From positions 172,356-236,355 of the forward strand of contig NW_026870566.1 in NCBI RefSeq assembly GCF_963576545.1: a DNA stretch of 64,000 bases, in the 5' to 3' direction. Below, piece by piece: positions 11,741-25,095 of this stretch (positions are counted from its first letter, which is position 1; each line of letters starts with the position of its first letter). This stretch comes from Limanda limanda. Its lineage: Eukaryota > Chordata > Actinopteri > Pleuronectiformes > Pleuronectidae. The translations under genes and the position numbers were made by a program. The notes beneath the pieces were generated by a model, which saw nothing but the letters and a program-made list of their open reading frames with translations, searched no databases and was not told where the DNA came from.

Positions 11741-13824
11741 GATATTCTTGAATAACTTTTTTTGTGAAGGTCGGAGAGACTTGCAAGTAGGCTCTACCCC
11801 CACTAAATGGGGTAGCGCGCATCGATCGGTACCATCCTTGAGCTTCTCCGACTTTCGGAAGGGTTAGGGTTAGGGATAGGGATGAAAGCACATAGGAGAA
11901 AGAGATATTCTTGAATAACTTTTTTTGTGAAGGTCGGAGAGACTTGGAAAGTGGTTGCATCTGGACTAATTTGGGTCCTGCGGATCGATTGGTACCATCC
12001 CCGAGCTTGTACGACCTTCGGAAGAGGTCGACCGACGAAATTCCCCCAAATCTGAGGAGATATTCTTGAATAACTTTTTTTGTGAAGGTCGGAGAGACTT
12101 GCAAGTAGGCTCTACCCCCACTAAATGGGGTAGCGCGCATCGATCAGTACCATCCTTGAGCTTCTCCGACTTTCGGAAGGGTTAGGGTTAGGGTTAGGGA
12201 TGAAAGCACATAGGAGAAAGAGATATTCTTGAATAACTTTTTTTGTGAAGGTCGGAGAGACTTGCAAGTAGGCTCTACCCCCACTAAATGGGGTAGCGCG
12301 CATCGATCGGTACCATCCTTGAGCTTCTCCGACTTTCGGAAGGGTTAGGGTTAGGGTTAGGGATGAAAGCACATAGGAGAAAGAGATATTCTTGAATAAC
12401 TTTTTTTGTGAAGGTCGGAGAGACTTGCAAGTAGGCTCTACCCCCACTAAATGGGGTAGCGCGCATCGATCGGTACCATCCTTGAGCTTTTCCGACTTTC
12501 GGAAGGGTTAGGGTTAGGGTTAGGGATGAAAGCACATAGGAGAAAGAGATATTCTTGAATAACTTTTTTTGTGAAGGTCGGAGAGACTTGCAAGTAGGCT
12601 CTACCCCCACTAAATGGGGTAGCGCGCATCGATCGTTACCATCCTTGAGCTTCTCCGACTTTCGGAAGGGTTAGGGTTAGGGTTAGGGATGAAAGCACAT
12701 AGGAGAAAGAGATATTCTTGAATAACTTTTTTTGTGAAGGTCGGAGAGACTTGCAAGTAGGCTCTACCCCCACTAAATGGGGTAACGCGCATCGATCGGT
12801 ACCATCCTTGAGCTTCTCCGACTTTCGGAAGGGTTAGGGTTAGGGTTAGGGATGAAAGCACATAGGAGAAAGAGATATTCTTGAATAACTTTTTTTGTGA
12901 AGGTCGGAGAGACTTGGAAAGTGGTTGCATCTGGACTAATTTGGGTCCTGCAGATCGATTGGTACCATCCCCGAGCTTGTACGACCTTCGGAAGAGGTCG
13001 ACCGACGAAATTCCCCCAAATCTGAGGAGATATTCTTGAATAACTTTTTTTGTGAAGGTCGGAGAGACTTGCAAGTAGGCTCTACCCCCACTAAATGGGG
13101 TAGCGCGCATCGATCAGTACCATCCTTGAGCTTCTCCGACTTTCGGAAGGGTTAGGGTTAGGGTTAGGGATGAAAGCACATAGGAGAAAGAGATATTCTT
13201 GAATAACTTTTTTTGTGAAGGTCGGAGAGACTTGCAAGTAGGCTCTACCCCCACTAAATGGGGTAGCGCGCATCGATCGGTACCATCCTTGAGCTTCTCC
13301 GACTTTCGGAAGGGTTAGGGTTAGGGATAGGGATGAAAGCACATAGGAGAAAGAGATATTCTTGAATAACTTTTTTTGTGAAGGTCGGAGAGACTTGGAA
13401 AGTGGTTGCATCTGGACTAATTTGGGTCCTGCGGATCGATTGGTACCATCCCCGAGCTTGTACGACCTTCGGAAGAGGTCGACCGACGAAATTCCCCCAA
13501 ATCTGAGGAGATATTCTTGAATAACTTTTTTTGTGAAGGTCGGAGAGACTTGCAAGTAGGCTCTACCCCCACTAAATGGGGTTGCGCGCATCGACCAGTA
13601 CCATCCTTGAGCTTCTCCGACTTTCGGAAGGGTTAGGGTTAGGGTTAGGGATGAAAGCACATAGGAGAAAGAGATATTCTTGAATAACTTTTTTTGTGAA
13701 GGTCGGAGAGACTTGCAAGTAGGCTCTACCCCCACTAAATGGGGTAGCGCACATCGATCGGTACCATCCTTGAGCTTCTCCGACTTTCGGAAGGGTTAGG
13801 GTTAGGGTTAGGGATGAAAGCACA
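11741..13824 (+). repeat. Array segment between the two large copies
   Basis: Unit order is A B AAAAA B AA B AA, then the next large copy begins within the following A. Two units (11741 and 13192) have the third telomeric repeat changed to ATAGGG (11876 and 13327) and each is followed by a B and then an A with cagtacc, so this segment contains a 1451-bp partial duplication of its own. Private changes include gagctttt near 12488, ggtaacgc near 12784 and cgaccagt near 13595. No gene is visible. Confidence 0.85.
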
Positions 13825-16800
13825 TAGGAGAAAGAGATATTCTTGAATAACTTTTTTTGTGAAGGTCGGAGAGACTTGCAAGTAGGCTCTACCCCCACTA
13901 AATGGGGTAGCGCACATCGATCAGTACCATCCTTGAGCTTCTCCGACTTTTGGAAGGGTTAGGGTTAGGGTTAGGGATGAAAGCACATAGGAGAAAGAGA
14001 TATTCTTGAATAACTTTTTTTGTGAAGGTCGGAGAGACTTGGAAAGTGGTTGCATCTGGACTAATTTGGGTCCTGCGGATCGATTGGTACCATCCCCGAG
14101 CTTGTACGACCTTCGAAAGAGGTCGACCGACGAAATTCCCCCAAATCTGAGGAGATATTCTTGAATAACTTTTTTTGTGAAGGTCGGAGAGACTTGCAAG
14201 TAGGCTCTACCCCCACTAAATGGGGTTGCGCGCATCGATCGGTACCATCCTTGAGCTTCTCCGACTTTCGGAAGGGTTAGGGTTAGGGTTAGGGATGAAA
14301 GCACATAGGAGAAAGAGATATTCTTGAATAACTTTTTTTGTGAAGGTCGGAGAGACTTGCAAGTAGGCTCTACCCCCACTAAATGGGGTAGCGCGCATCG
14401 ATCGGTACCATCCTTGAGCTTCTCCGACTTTCGGAAGGGTTAGGGTTAGGGTTAGGGATGAAAGCACATAGGAGAAAGAGATATTCTTGAATAACTTTTT
14501 TTGTGAAGGTCGGAGAGACTTGCAAGTAGGCTCTACCCCCACTAAATGGGGTAGCGCGCATCGATCGGTACCATCTTTGAGCTTCTCCGACTTTCGGAAG
14601 GGTTAGGGTTAGGGTTAGGGATGAAAGCACATAGGAGAAAGAGATATTCTTGAATAACTTTTTTTGTGAAGGTCGGAGAGACTTGGAAAGTGGTTGCATC
14701 TGGACTAATTTGGGTCCTGCGGATCGATTGGTACCATCCCCGAGCTTGTACGACCTTCGGAAGAGGTCGACCGACGAAATTCCCCCAAATCTGAGGAGAT
14801 ATTCTTGAATAACTTTTTTTGTGAAGGTCGGAGAGACTTGCAAGTAGGCTCTACCCCCACTAAATGGGGTAGCGCGCATCGATCGGTACCATCCTTGAGC
14901 TTCTCCGACTTTCGGAAGGGTTAGGGTTAGGGATGAAAGCACATAGGAGAAAGAGATATTCTTGAATAACGTTTTTTGTGAAGGTCGGAGAGACTTGCAA
15001 GTAGGCTCTACCCCCACTAAATGGGGTAGCGCGCATCGATCGGTACCATCCTTGAGCTTCTCCGACTTTCGGAAGGGTTAGGGTTAGGGTTAGGGATGAA
15101 AGCACATAGGAGAAAGAGATATTCTTGAATAACTTTTTTATTGAAGGTCGGAGAGACTTGGAAAGTGGTTGCATCTGGACTAATTTGGGTCCTGCGGATC
15201 GATTGGTACCATCCCCGAGCTTGTACGACCTTCGGAAGAGGTCGACCGACGAAATTCCCCCAAATCTGAGGAGATATTCTTGAATAACTTTTTTTGTGAA
15301 GGTCGGAGAGACTTGCAAGTAGGCTCTACCCCCACTAAATGGGGTAGCGCGCATCGATCGGTACCATCCTTGAGCTTCTCCGACTTTCGGAAGGGTTAGG
15401 GTTAGGGTTAGGGATGAAAGCACATAGGAGAAAGAGATATTCTTGAATAACTTTTTTTGTGAAGGTCGGAGAGACTTGCAAGTAGGCTCTACCCCCACTA
15501 AATGGGGTAGCGCGCATCGATCGGTACCATCCTTGAGCTTCTCCGACTTTCGGAAGGATTAGGGTTAGGGTTAGGGATGAAAGCACATAGGAGAAAGAGA
15601 TATTCTTGAATAACTTTTTTTGTGAAGGTCGGAGAGACTTGCAAGTAGGCTCTACCCCCACTAAATGGGGTAGCGCGCATCGATCGGTACCATCCTTGAG
15701 CTTCTCCGACTTTCGGAAGGGTTAGGGTTAGGGTTAGGGATGAAAGCACATAGGAGAAAGAGATATTCTTGAATAACTTTTTTTGTGAAGGTCGGAGAGA
15801 CTTGGAAAGTGGTTGCATCTGGACTAATTTGGGTCCTGCGGATCGATTGGTACCATCCCCGAGCTTGTACGACCTTCGGAAGAGGTCGACCGACGAAATT
15901 CCCCCAAATCTGAGGAGATATTCTTGAATAACTTTTTTTGTGAAGGTCGGAGAGACTTGCAAGTAGGCTCTACCCCCACTAAATGGGGTTGCGCGCATCG
16001 ATCGGTACCATCCTTGAGCTTCTCCGACTTTCGGAAGGGTTAGGGTTAGGGTTAGGGATGAAAGCACATAGGAGAAAGAGATATTCTTGAATAACTTTTT
16101 TTGTGAAGGTCGGAGAGACTTGCAAGTAGGCTCTACCCCCACTAAATGGGGTAGCGCGCATCGATCGGTACCATCCTTGAGCTTCTCCGACTTTCGGAAG
16201 GGTTAGGGTTAGGGTTAGGGATGAAAGCACATAGGAGAAAGAGATATTCTTGAATAACTTTTTTTGTGAAGGTCGGAGAGACTTGCAAGTAGGCTCTACC
16301 CCCACTAAATGGGGTAGCGCGCATCGATCGGTACCATCCTTGAGCTTCTCCGACTTTCGGAAGGGTTAGGGTTAGGGTTAGGGATGAAAGCACATAGGAG
16401 AAAGAGATATTCTTGAATAACTTTTTTTGTGAAGGTCGGAGAGACTTGCAAGTAGGCTCTACCCCCACTAAATGGGGTAGCGCGCATCGATCGGTACCAT
16501 CCTTGAGCTTCTCCGACTTTCGGAAGGGTTAGGGTTAGGGTTAGGGATGAAAGCACATAGGAGAAAGAGATATTCTTGAATAACTTTTTTTGTGAAGGTC
16601 GGAGAGACTTGCAAGTAGGCTTTACCCCCACTAAATGGGGTAGCACGCATCGATCAGAACCATCCTTGAGCTTCTCCGACTTTCGGAAGGATTAGGGTTA
16701 GGGTTAGGGATGAAAGCACATAGGAGAAAGAGATATTCTTGAATAACTTTTTTTGTGAAGGTCGGAGAGACTTGGAAAGTGGTTGCATCTGGACTAATTT

Positions 16801-19800
16801 GGGTCCTGCGGATCGATTGGTACCATCCCCGAGCTTGTACGACCTTCGGAAGAGGTCGACCGACGAAATTCCCCCAAATCTGAGGAGATATTCTTGAATA
16901 ACCTTTTTTGTGAAGGTCGGAGAGACTTGCAAGTAGGCTCTACCCCCACTAAATGGGGTAGCGCACATCGATCGGTACCATCCTTGAGCTTCTCCGACTT
17001 TCGGAAGGGTTAGGGTTAGGGTTAGGGATGAAAGCACATAGGAGAAAGAGATATTCTTGAATAACGTTTTTTGTGAAGGTCGGAGAGACTTGCAAGTAGG
17101 CTCTACCCCCACTAAATGGGGTAGCGCGCATCGATCGGTACCATCCTTGAGCTTCTCCGACTTTCGGAAGGGTTAGGGTTAGGGTTAGGGATGAAAGCAC
17201 ATAGGAGAAAGAGATATTCTTGAATAACGTTTTTTGTGAAGGTCGGAGAGACTTGCAAGTAGGCTCTACCCCCACTAAATGGGGTAGCGCGCATCGATCG
17301 GTACCATCCTTGAGCTTCTCCGACTTTCGGAAGGGTTAGGGTTAGGGTTAGGGATGAAAGCACATAGGAGAAAGAGATATTCTTGAATAACTTTTTTTGT
17401 GAAGGTCGGAGAGACTTGGAAAGTGGTTGCATCTGGACTAATTTGGGTCCTGCGGATCGATTGGTACCATCCCCGAGCTTGTACGACCTTCGAAAGAGGT
17501 CGACCGACGAAATTCCCCCAAATCTGAGGAGATATTCTTGAATAACTTTTTTTGTGAAGGTCGGAGAGACTTGCAAGTAGGCTCTACCCCCACTAAATGG
17601 GGTTGCGCGCATCGATCGGTACCATCCTTGAGCTTCTCCGACTTTCGGAAGGGTTAGGGTTAGGGTTAGGGATGAAAGCACATAGGAGAAAGAGATATTC
17701 TTGAATAACTTTTTTTGTGAAGGTCGGAGAGACTTGCAAGTAGGCTCTACCCCCACTAAATGGGGTTGCGCACATCGATCGGTACCATCCTTGAGCTTCT
17801 CCGACTTTCGGAAGGGTTAGGGTTAGGGTTAGGGATGAAAGCACATAGGAGAAAGAGATATTCTTGAATAACTTTTTTTGTGAAGGTCGGAGAGACTTGC
17901 AAGTAGGCTCTACCCCCACTAAATGGGGTAGCGCGCATCGATCGGTACCATCCTTGAGCTTCTCCGACTTTCGGAAGGGTTAGGGTTAGGGTTAGGGATG
18001 AAAGCACATAGGAGAAAGAGATATTCTTGAATAACTTTTTTTGTGAAGGTCGGAGAGACTTGCAAGTAGGCTCTACCCCCACTAAATGGGGTAGCGCGCA
18101 TCGATCAGTACCATCCTTGAGCTTCTCCGACTTTCGGAAGGGTTAGGGTTAGGGTTAGGGATGAAAGCACATAGGAGAAAGAGATATTCTTGAATAACTT
18201 TTTTTGTGAAGGTCGGAGAGACTTGCAAGTAGGCTCTACCCCCACTAAATGGGGTAGCGCGCATCGATCGGTACCATCCTTGAGCTTCTCCGACTTTCGG
18301 AAGGGTTAGGGTTAGGGTTAGGGATGAAAGCACATAGGAGAAAGAGATATTCTTGAATAACTTTTTTTGTGAAGGTCGGAGAGACTTGCAAGTAGGCTCT
18401 ACCCCCACTAAATGGGGTAGCACGCATCGATCAGAACCATCCTTGAGCTTCTCCGACTTTCGGAAGGATTAGGGTTAGGGTTAGGGATGAAAGCACATAG
18501 GAGAAAGAGATATTCTTGAATAACTTTTTTTGTGAAGGTCGGAGAGACTTGGAAAGTGGTTGCATCTGGACTAATTTGGGTCCTGCGGATCGATTGGTAC
18601 CATCCCCGAGCTTGTACGACCTTCGGAAGAGGTCGACCGACGAAATTCCCCCAAATCTGAGGAGATATTCTTGAATAACTTTTTTTGTGAAGGTCGGAGA
18701 GACTTGCAAGTAGGCTCTACCCCCACTAAATGGGGTAGCGCGCATCGATCGGTACCATCCTTGAGCTTCTCCGACTTTCGGAAGGGTTAGGGTTAGGGTT
18801 AGGGATGAAAGCACATAGGAGAAAGAGATATTCTTGAATAACGTTTTTTGTGAAGGTCGGAGAGACTTGCAAGTAGGCTCTACCCCCACTAAATGGGGTA
18901 GCGCGCATCGATCGGTAACATCCTTGAGCTTCTCCGACTTTCGGAAGGGTTAGGGTTAGGGTTAGGGATGAAAGCACATAGGAGAAAGAGATATTCTTGA
19001 ATAACTTTTTTTGTGAAGGTCGGAGAGACTTGGAAAGTGGTTGCATCTGGACTAATTTGGGTCCTGCGGATCGATTGGTACCATCCCCGAGCTTGTACGA
19101 CCTTCGAAAGAGGTCGACCGACGAAATTCCCCCAAATCTGAGGAGATATTCTTGAATAACTTTTTTTGTGAAGGTCGGAGAGACTTGCAAGTAGGCTCTA
19201 CCCCCACTAAATGGGGTTGCGCGCATCGATCGGTACCATCCTTGAGCTTCTCCGACTTTCGGAAGGGTTAGGGTTAGGGTTAGGGATGAAAGCACATAGG
19301 AGAAAGAGATATTCTTGAATAACTTTTTTTGTGAAGGTCGGAGAGACTTGCAAGTAGGCTCTACCCCCACTAAATGGGGTTGCGCACATCGATCGGTACC
19401 ATCCTTGAGCTTCTCCGACTTTCGGAAGGGTTAGGGTTAGGGTTAGGGATGAAAGCACATAGGAGAAAGAGATATTCTTGAATAACTTTTTTTGTGAAGG
19501 TCGGAGAGACTTGCAAGTAGGCTCTACCCCCACTAAATGGGGTAGCGCGCATCGATCGGTACCATCCTTGAGCTTCTCCGACTTTCGGAAGGGTTAGGGT
19601 TAGGGTTAGGGATGAAAGCACATAGGAGAAAGAGATATTCTTGAATAACTTTTTTTGTGAAGGTCGGAGAGACTTGCAAGTAGGCTCTACCCCCACTAAA
19701 TGGGGTAGCGCGCATCGATCGGTACCATCCTTGAGCTTCTCCGACTTTCGGAAGGGTTAGGGTTAGGGTTAGGGATGAAAGCACATAGGAGAAAGAGATA

Positions 19801-22800
19801 TTCTTGAATAACTTTTTTTGTGAAGGTCGGAGAGACTTGCAAGTAGGCTCTACCCCCACTAAATGGGGTAGCGCGCATCGATCGGTACCATCCTTGAGCT
19901 TCTCCGACTTTCGGAAGGGTTAGGGTTAGGGTTAGGGATGAAAGCACATAGGAGAAAGAGATATTCTTGAATAACTTTTTTTGTGAAGGTCGGAGAGACT
20001 TGGAAAGTGGTTGCATCTGGACTAATTTGGGTCCTGCGGATCGATTGGTACTATCCCCGAGCTTGTACGACCTTCGGAAGAGGTCGACCAACGAAATTCC
20101 CCCAAATCTGAGGAGATATTCTTGAATAACTTTTTTTGTGAAGGTCGGAGAGACTTGCAAGTAGGCTCTACCCCCACTAAATGGGGTAGCGCGCATCGAT
20201 CGGTACCATCCTTGAGCTTCTCCGACTTTCGGAAGGGTTAGGGTTAGGGTTAGGGATGAAAGCACATAGGAGAAAGAGATATTCTTGAATAACTTTTTTT
20301 GTGAAGGTCGGAGAGACTTGGAAAGTGGTTGCATCTGGACTAATTTGGGTCCTGCGGATCGATTGGTACCATCCCCGAGCTTGTACGACCTTCGGAAGAG
20401 GTCGACCGACGAAATTCCCCCAAATCTGAGGAGATATTCTTGAATAACTTTTTTTGTGAAGGTCGGAGAGACTTGCAAGTAGGCTCTACCCCCACTAAAT
20501 GGGGTAGCGCGCATCGATCGGTACTATCCTTGAGCTTCTCCGACTTTCGGAAGGGTTAGGGTTAGGGTTAGGGATGAAAGCACATAGGAGAAAGAGATAT
20601 TCTTGAATAACTTTTTTTGTGAAGGTCGGAGAGACTTGCAAGTAGGCTCTACCCCCACTAAATGGGGTAGCGCGCATCGATCGTTACCATCCTTGAGCTT
20701 CTCCGACTTTCGGAAGGGTTAGGGTTAGGGTTAGGGATGAAAGCACATAGGAAAAAGAGATATTCTTGAATAACTTTTTTTGTGAAGGTCGGAGAGACTT
20801 GCAAGTAGGCTCTACCCCCACTAAATGGGGTTGCGCGCATCGATCGGTACCATCTTTGAGCTTCTCCGACTTTCGGAAGGGTTAGGGTTAGGGTTAGGGA
20901 TGAAAGCACATAGGAGAAAGAGATATTCTTGAATAACTTTTTTTGTGAAGGTCGGAGAGACTTGGAAAGTGGTTGCATCTGGACTAATTTGGGTCCTGCA
21001 GATCGATTGGTACCATCCCCGAGCTTGTACGACCTTCGGAAGAGGTCGACCGACGAAATTCCCCCAAATCTGAGGAGATATTCTTGAATAACTTTTTTTG
21101 TGAAGGTCGGAGAGACTTGCAAGTAGGCTCTACCCCCACTAAATGGGGTAGCGCGCATCGATCGGTACCATCCTTGAGCTTCTCCGACTTTCGGAAGGGT
21201 TAGGGTTAGGGTTAGGGATGAAAGCACATAGGAGAAAGAGATATTCTTGAATAACTTTTTTTGTGAAGGTCGGAGAGACTTGGAAAGTGGTTGCATCTGG
21301 ACTAATTTGGGTCCTGCGGATCGATTGGTACCATCCCCGAGCTTGTACGACCTTCGGAAGAGGTCGACCGACGAAATTCCCCCAAATCTGAGGAGATATT
21401 CTTGAATAACTTTTTTTGTGAAGGTCGGAGAGACTTGCAAGTAGGCTCTACCCCCACTAAATGGGGTAGCGCGCATCGATCGGTACCATCCTTGAGCTTC
21501 TCCGACTTTCGGAAGGGTTAGGGTTAGGGTTAGGGATGAAAGCACATAGGAGAAAGAGATATTCTTGAATAACTTTTTTTGTGAAGGTCGGAGAGACTTG
21601 CAAGTAGGCTCTACCCCCACTAAATGGGGTAGCGCGCATCGATCGTTACCATCCTTGAGCTTCTCCGACTTTCGGAAGGGTTAGGGTTAGGGTTAGGGAT
21701 GAAAGCACATAGGAGAAAGAGATATTCTTGAATAACTTTTTTTGTGAAGGTCGGAGAGACTTGCAAGTAGGCTCTACCCCCACTAAATGGGGTTGCGCGC
21801 ATCGATCGGTACCATCTTTGAGCTTCTCCGACTTTCGGAAGGGTTAGGGTTAGGGTTAGGGATGAAAGCACATAGGAGAAAGAGATATTCTTGAATAACT
21901 TTTTTTGTGAAGGTCGGAGAGACTTGGAAAGTGGTTGCATCTGGACTAATTTGGGTCCTGCGGATCGATTGGTACCATCCCCGAGCTTGTACGACCTTCG
22001 GAAGAGGTCGACCGACGAAATTCCCCCAAATCTGAGGAGATATTCTTGAATAACTTTTTTTGTGAAGGTCGGAGAGACTTGCAAGTAGGCTCTACCCCCA
22101 CTAAATGGGGTAGCGCGCATCGATCGGTACCATCCTTGAGCTTCTCCGACTTTCGGAAGGGTTAGGGTTAGGGTTAGGGATGAAAGCACATAGGAGAAAG
22201 AGATATTCTTGAATAACGTTTTTTGTGAAGGTCGGAGAGACTTGCAAGTAGGCTCTACCCCCACTAAATGGGGTAGCGCGCATCGATCGGTACCATCCTT
22301 GAGCTTCTCCGACTTTCGGAAGGGTTAGGGTTAGGGTTAGGGATGAAAGCACATAGGAGAAAGAGATATTCTTGAATAACTTTTTTTGTGAAGGTCGGAG
22401 AGACTTGGAAAGTGGTTGCATCTGGACTAATTTGGGTCCTGCGGATCGATTGGTACCATCCCCGAGCTTGTACGACCTTCGAAAGAGGTCGACCGACGAA
22501 ATTCCCCCAAATCTGAGGAGATATTCTTGAATAACTTTTTTTGTGAAGGTCGGAGAGACTTGCAAGTAGGCTTTACCCCCACTAAATGGGGTTGCGCGCA
22601 TCGATCGGTACCATCCTTGAGCTTCTCCGACTTTCGGAAGGGTTAGGGTTAGGGTTAGGGATGAAAGCACATAGGAGAAAGAGATATTCTTGAATAACTT
22701 TTTTTGTGAAGGTCGGAGAGACTTGCAAGTAGGCTCTACCCCCACTAAATGGGGTAGCGCGCATCGATCGGTACCATCCTTGAGCTTCTCCGACTTTCGG

Positions 22801-24614
22801 AAGGGTTAGGGTTAGGGTTAGGGATGAAAGCACATAGGAGAAAGAGATATTCTTGAATAACTTTTTTTGTGAAGGTCGGAGAGACTTGGAAAGTGGTTGC
22901 ATCTGGACTAATTTGGGTCCTGCGGATCGATTGGTACCATCCCCGAGCTTGTACGACCTTCGGAAGAGGTCGACCGACGAAATTCCCCCAAATCTGAGGA
23001 GATATTCTTGAATAACTTTTTTTGTGAAGGTCGGAGAGACTTGCAAGTAGGCTCTACCCCCACTAAATGGGGTTGCGCACATCGATCGGTACCATCCTTG
23101 AGCTTCTCCGACTTTCGGAAGGGTTAGGGTTAGGGTTAGGGATGAAAGCACATAGGAGAAAGAGATATTCTTGAATAACTTTTTTTGTGAAGGTCGGAGA
23201 GACTTGCAAGTAGGCTCTACCCCCACTAAATGGGGTAGCGCGCATCGATCGGTACCATCCTTGAGCTTCTCCGACTTTCGGAAGGGTTAGGGTTAGGGTT
23301 AGGGATGAAAGCACATAGGAGAAAGAGATATTCTTGAATAACTTTTTTTGTGAAGGTCGGAGAGACTTGCAAGTAGGCTCTACCCCCACTAAATGGGGTA
23401 GCGCGCATCGATCGGTACCATCCTTGAGCTTCTCCGACTTTCGGAAGGGTTAGGGTTAGGGTTAGGGATGAAAGCACATAGGAGAAAGAGATATTCTTGA
23501 ATAACTTTTTTTGTGAAGGTCGGAGAGACTTGCAAGTAGGCTCTACCCCCACTAAATGGGGTAGCGCGCATCGATCGGTACCATCCTTGAGCTTCTCCGA
23601 CTTTCGGAAGGGTTAGGGTTAGGGTTAGGGATGAAAGCACATAGGAGAAAGAGATATTCTTGAATAACTTTTTTTGTGAAGGTCGGAGAGACTTGGAAAG
23701 TGGTTGCATCTGGACTAATTTGGGTCCTGCGGATCGATTGGTACTATCCCCGAGCTTGTACGACCTTCGGAAGAGGTCGACCGACGAAATTCCCCCAAAT
23801 CTGAGGAGATATTCTTGAATAACTTTTTTTGTGAAGGTCGGAGAGACTTGCAAGTAGGCTCTACCCCCACTAAATGGGGTAGCGCGCATCGATCGGTACC
23901 ATCCTTGAGCTTCTCCGACTTTCGGAAGGGTTAGGGTTAGGGTTAGGGATGAAAGCACATAGGAGAAAGAGATATTCTTGAATAACTTTTTTTGTGAAGG
24001 TCGGAGAGACTTGGAAAGTGGTTGCATCTGGACTAATTTGGGTCCTGCGGATCGATTGGTACCATCCCCGAGCTTGTACGACCTTCGGAAGAGGTCGACC
24101 GACGAAATTCCCCCAAATCTGAGGAGATATTCTTGAATAACTTTTTTTGTGAAGGTCGGAGAGACTTGCAAGTAGGCTCTACCCCCACTAAATGGGGTAG
24201 CGCGCATCGATCGGTACCATCCTTGAGCTTCTCCGACTTTCGGAAGGGTTAGGGTTAGGGTTAGGGATGAAAGCACATAGGAGAAAGAGATATTCTTGAA
24301 TAACTTTTTTTGTGAAGGTCGGAGAGACTTGCAAGTAGGCTCTACCCCCACTAAATGGGGTAGCGCGCATCGATCGTTACCATCCTTGAGCTTCTCCGAC
24401 TTTCGGAAGGGTTAGGGTTAGGGTTAGGGATGAAAGCACATAGGAGAAAGAGATATTCTTGAATAACTTTTTTTGTGAAGGTCGGAGAGACTTGCAAGTA
24501 GGCTCTACCCCCACTAAATGGGGTTGCGCGCATCGATCGGTACCATCTTTGAGCTTCTCCGACTTTCGGAAGGGTTAGGGTTAGGGTTAGGGATGAAAGC
24601 ACATAGGAGAAAGA
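13825..24614 (+). repeat. Large segmental duplication, copy 2 (partner 1-11740)
   Basis: Position 13825 corresponds to position 1. Unit order and rare variants follow copy 1 through the A unit at 24452, after which this copy has a B (24615). It holds a single 956/962-bp block where copy 1 has two. Unit 18346 has the normal gatattcttg where copy 1 (4522) has a private C-to-A at 4528, so the copies are very similar but not identical. Confidence 0.9.
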
Positions 24615-25095
24615 GATATTCTTGAATAACTTTTTTTGTGAAGGTCGGAGAGACTTGGAAAGTGGTTGCATCTGGACTAATTTGGGTCCTGCGGATCGAT
24701 TGGTACCATCCCCGAGCTTGTACGACCTTCGGAAGAGGTCGACCGACGAAATTCCCCCAAATCTGAGGAGATATTCTTGAATAACTTTTTTTGTGAAGGT
24801 CGGAGAGACTTGCAAGTAGGCTCTACCCCCACTAAATGGGGTAGCGCGCATCGATCGGTACCATCCTTGAGCTTCTCCGACTTTCGGAAGGGTTAGGGTT
24901 AGGGTTAGGGATGAAAGCACATAGGAGAAAGAGATATTCTTGAATAACTTTTTTTGTGAAGGTCGGAGAGACTTGCAAGTAGGCTCTACCCCCACTAAAT
25001 GGGGTAGCGCACATCGATCGGTACCATCCTTGAGCTTCTCCGACTTTCGGAAGGGTTAGGGTTAGGGTTAGGGATGAAAGCACATAGGAGAAAGA
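22039..25095 (+). repeat. 3057-bp higher-order block, first tandem copy (14 A + 5 B)
   Basis: A-runs from the B at 22365 read 2,4,1,3,4 before the next block. The block at 25096-28152 repeats the order at an offset of exactly 3057, including aacgtttttt in the second A and ggctttaccc in the A after the first B. The order is also recognisable at 9165, 37000 and 39894, so it is a recurring higher-order repeat. One clear difference: gcgcacatc near 25008 against gcgcgcatc near 28065. Confidence 0.88.
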
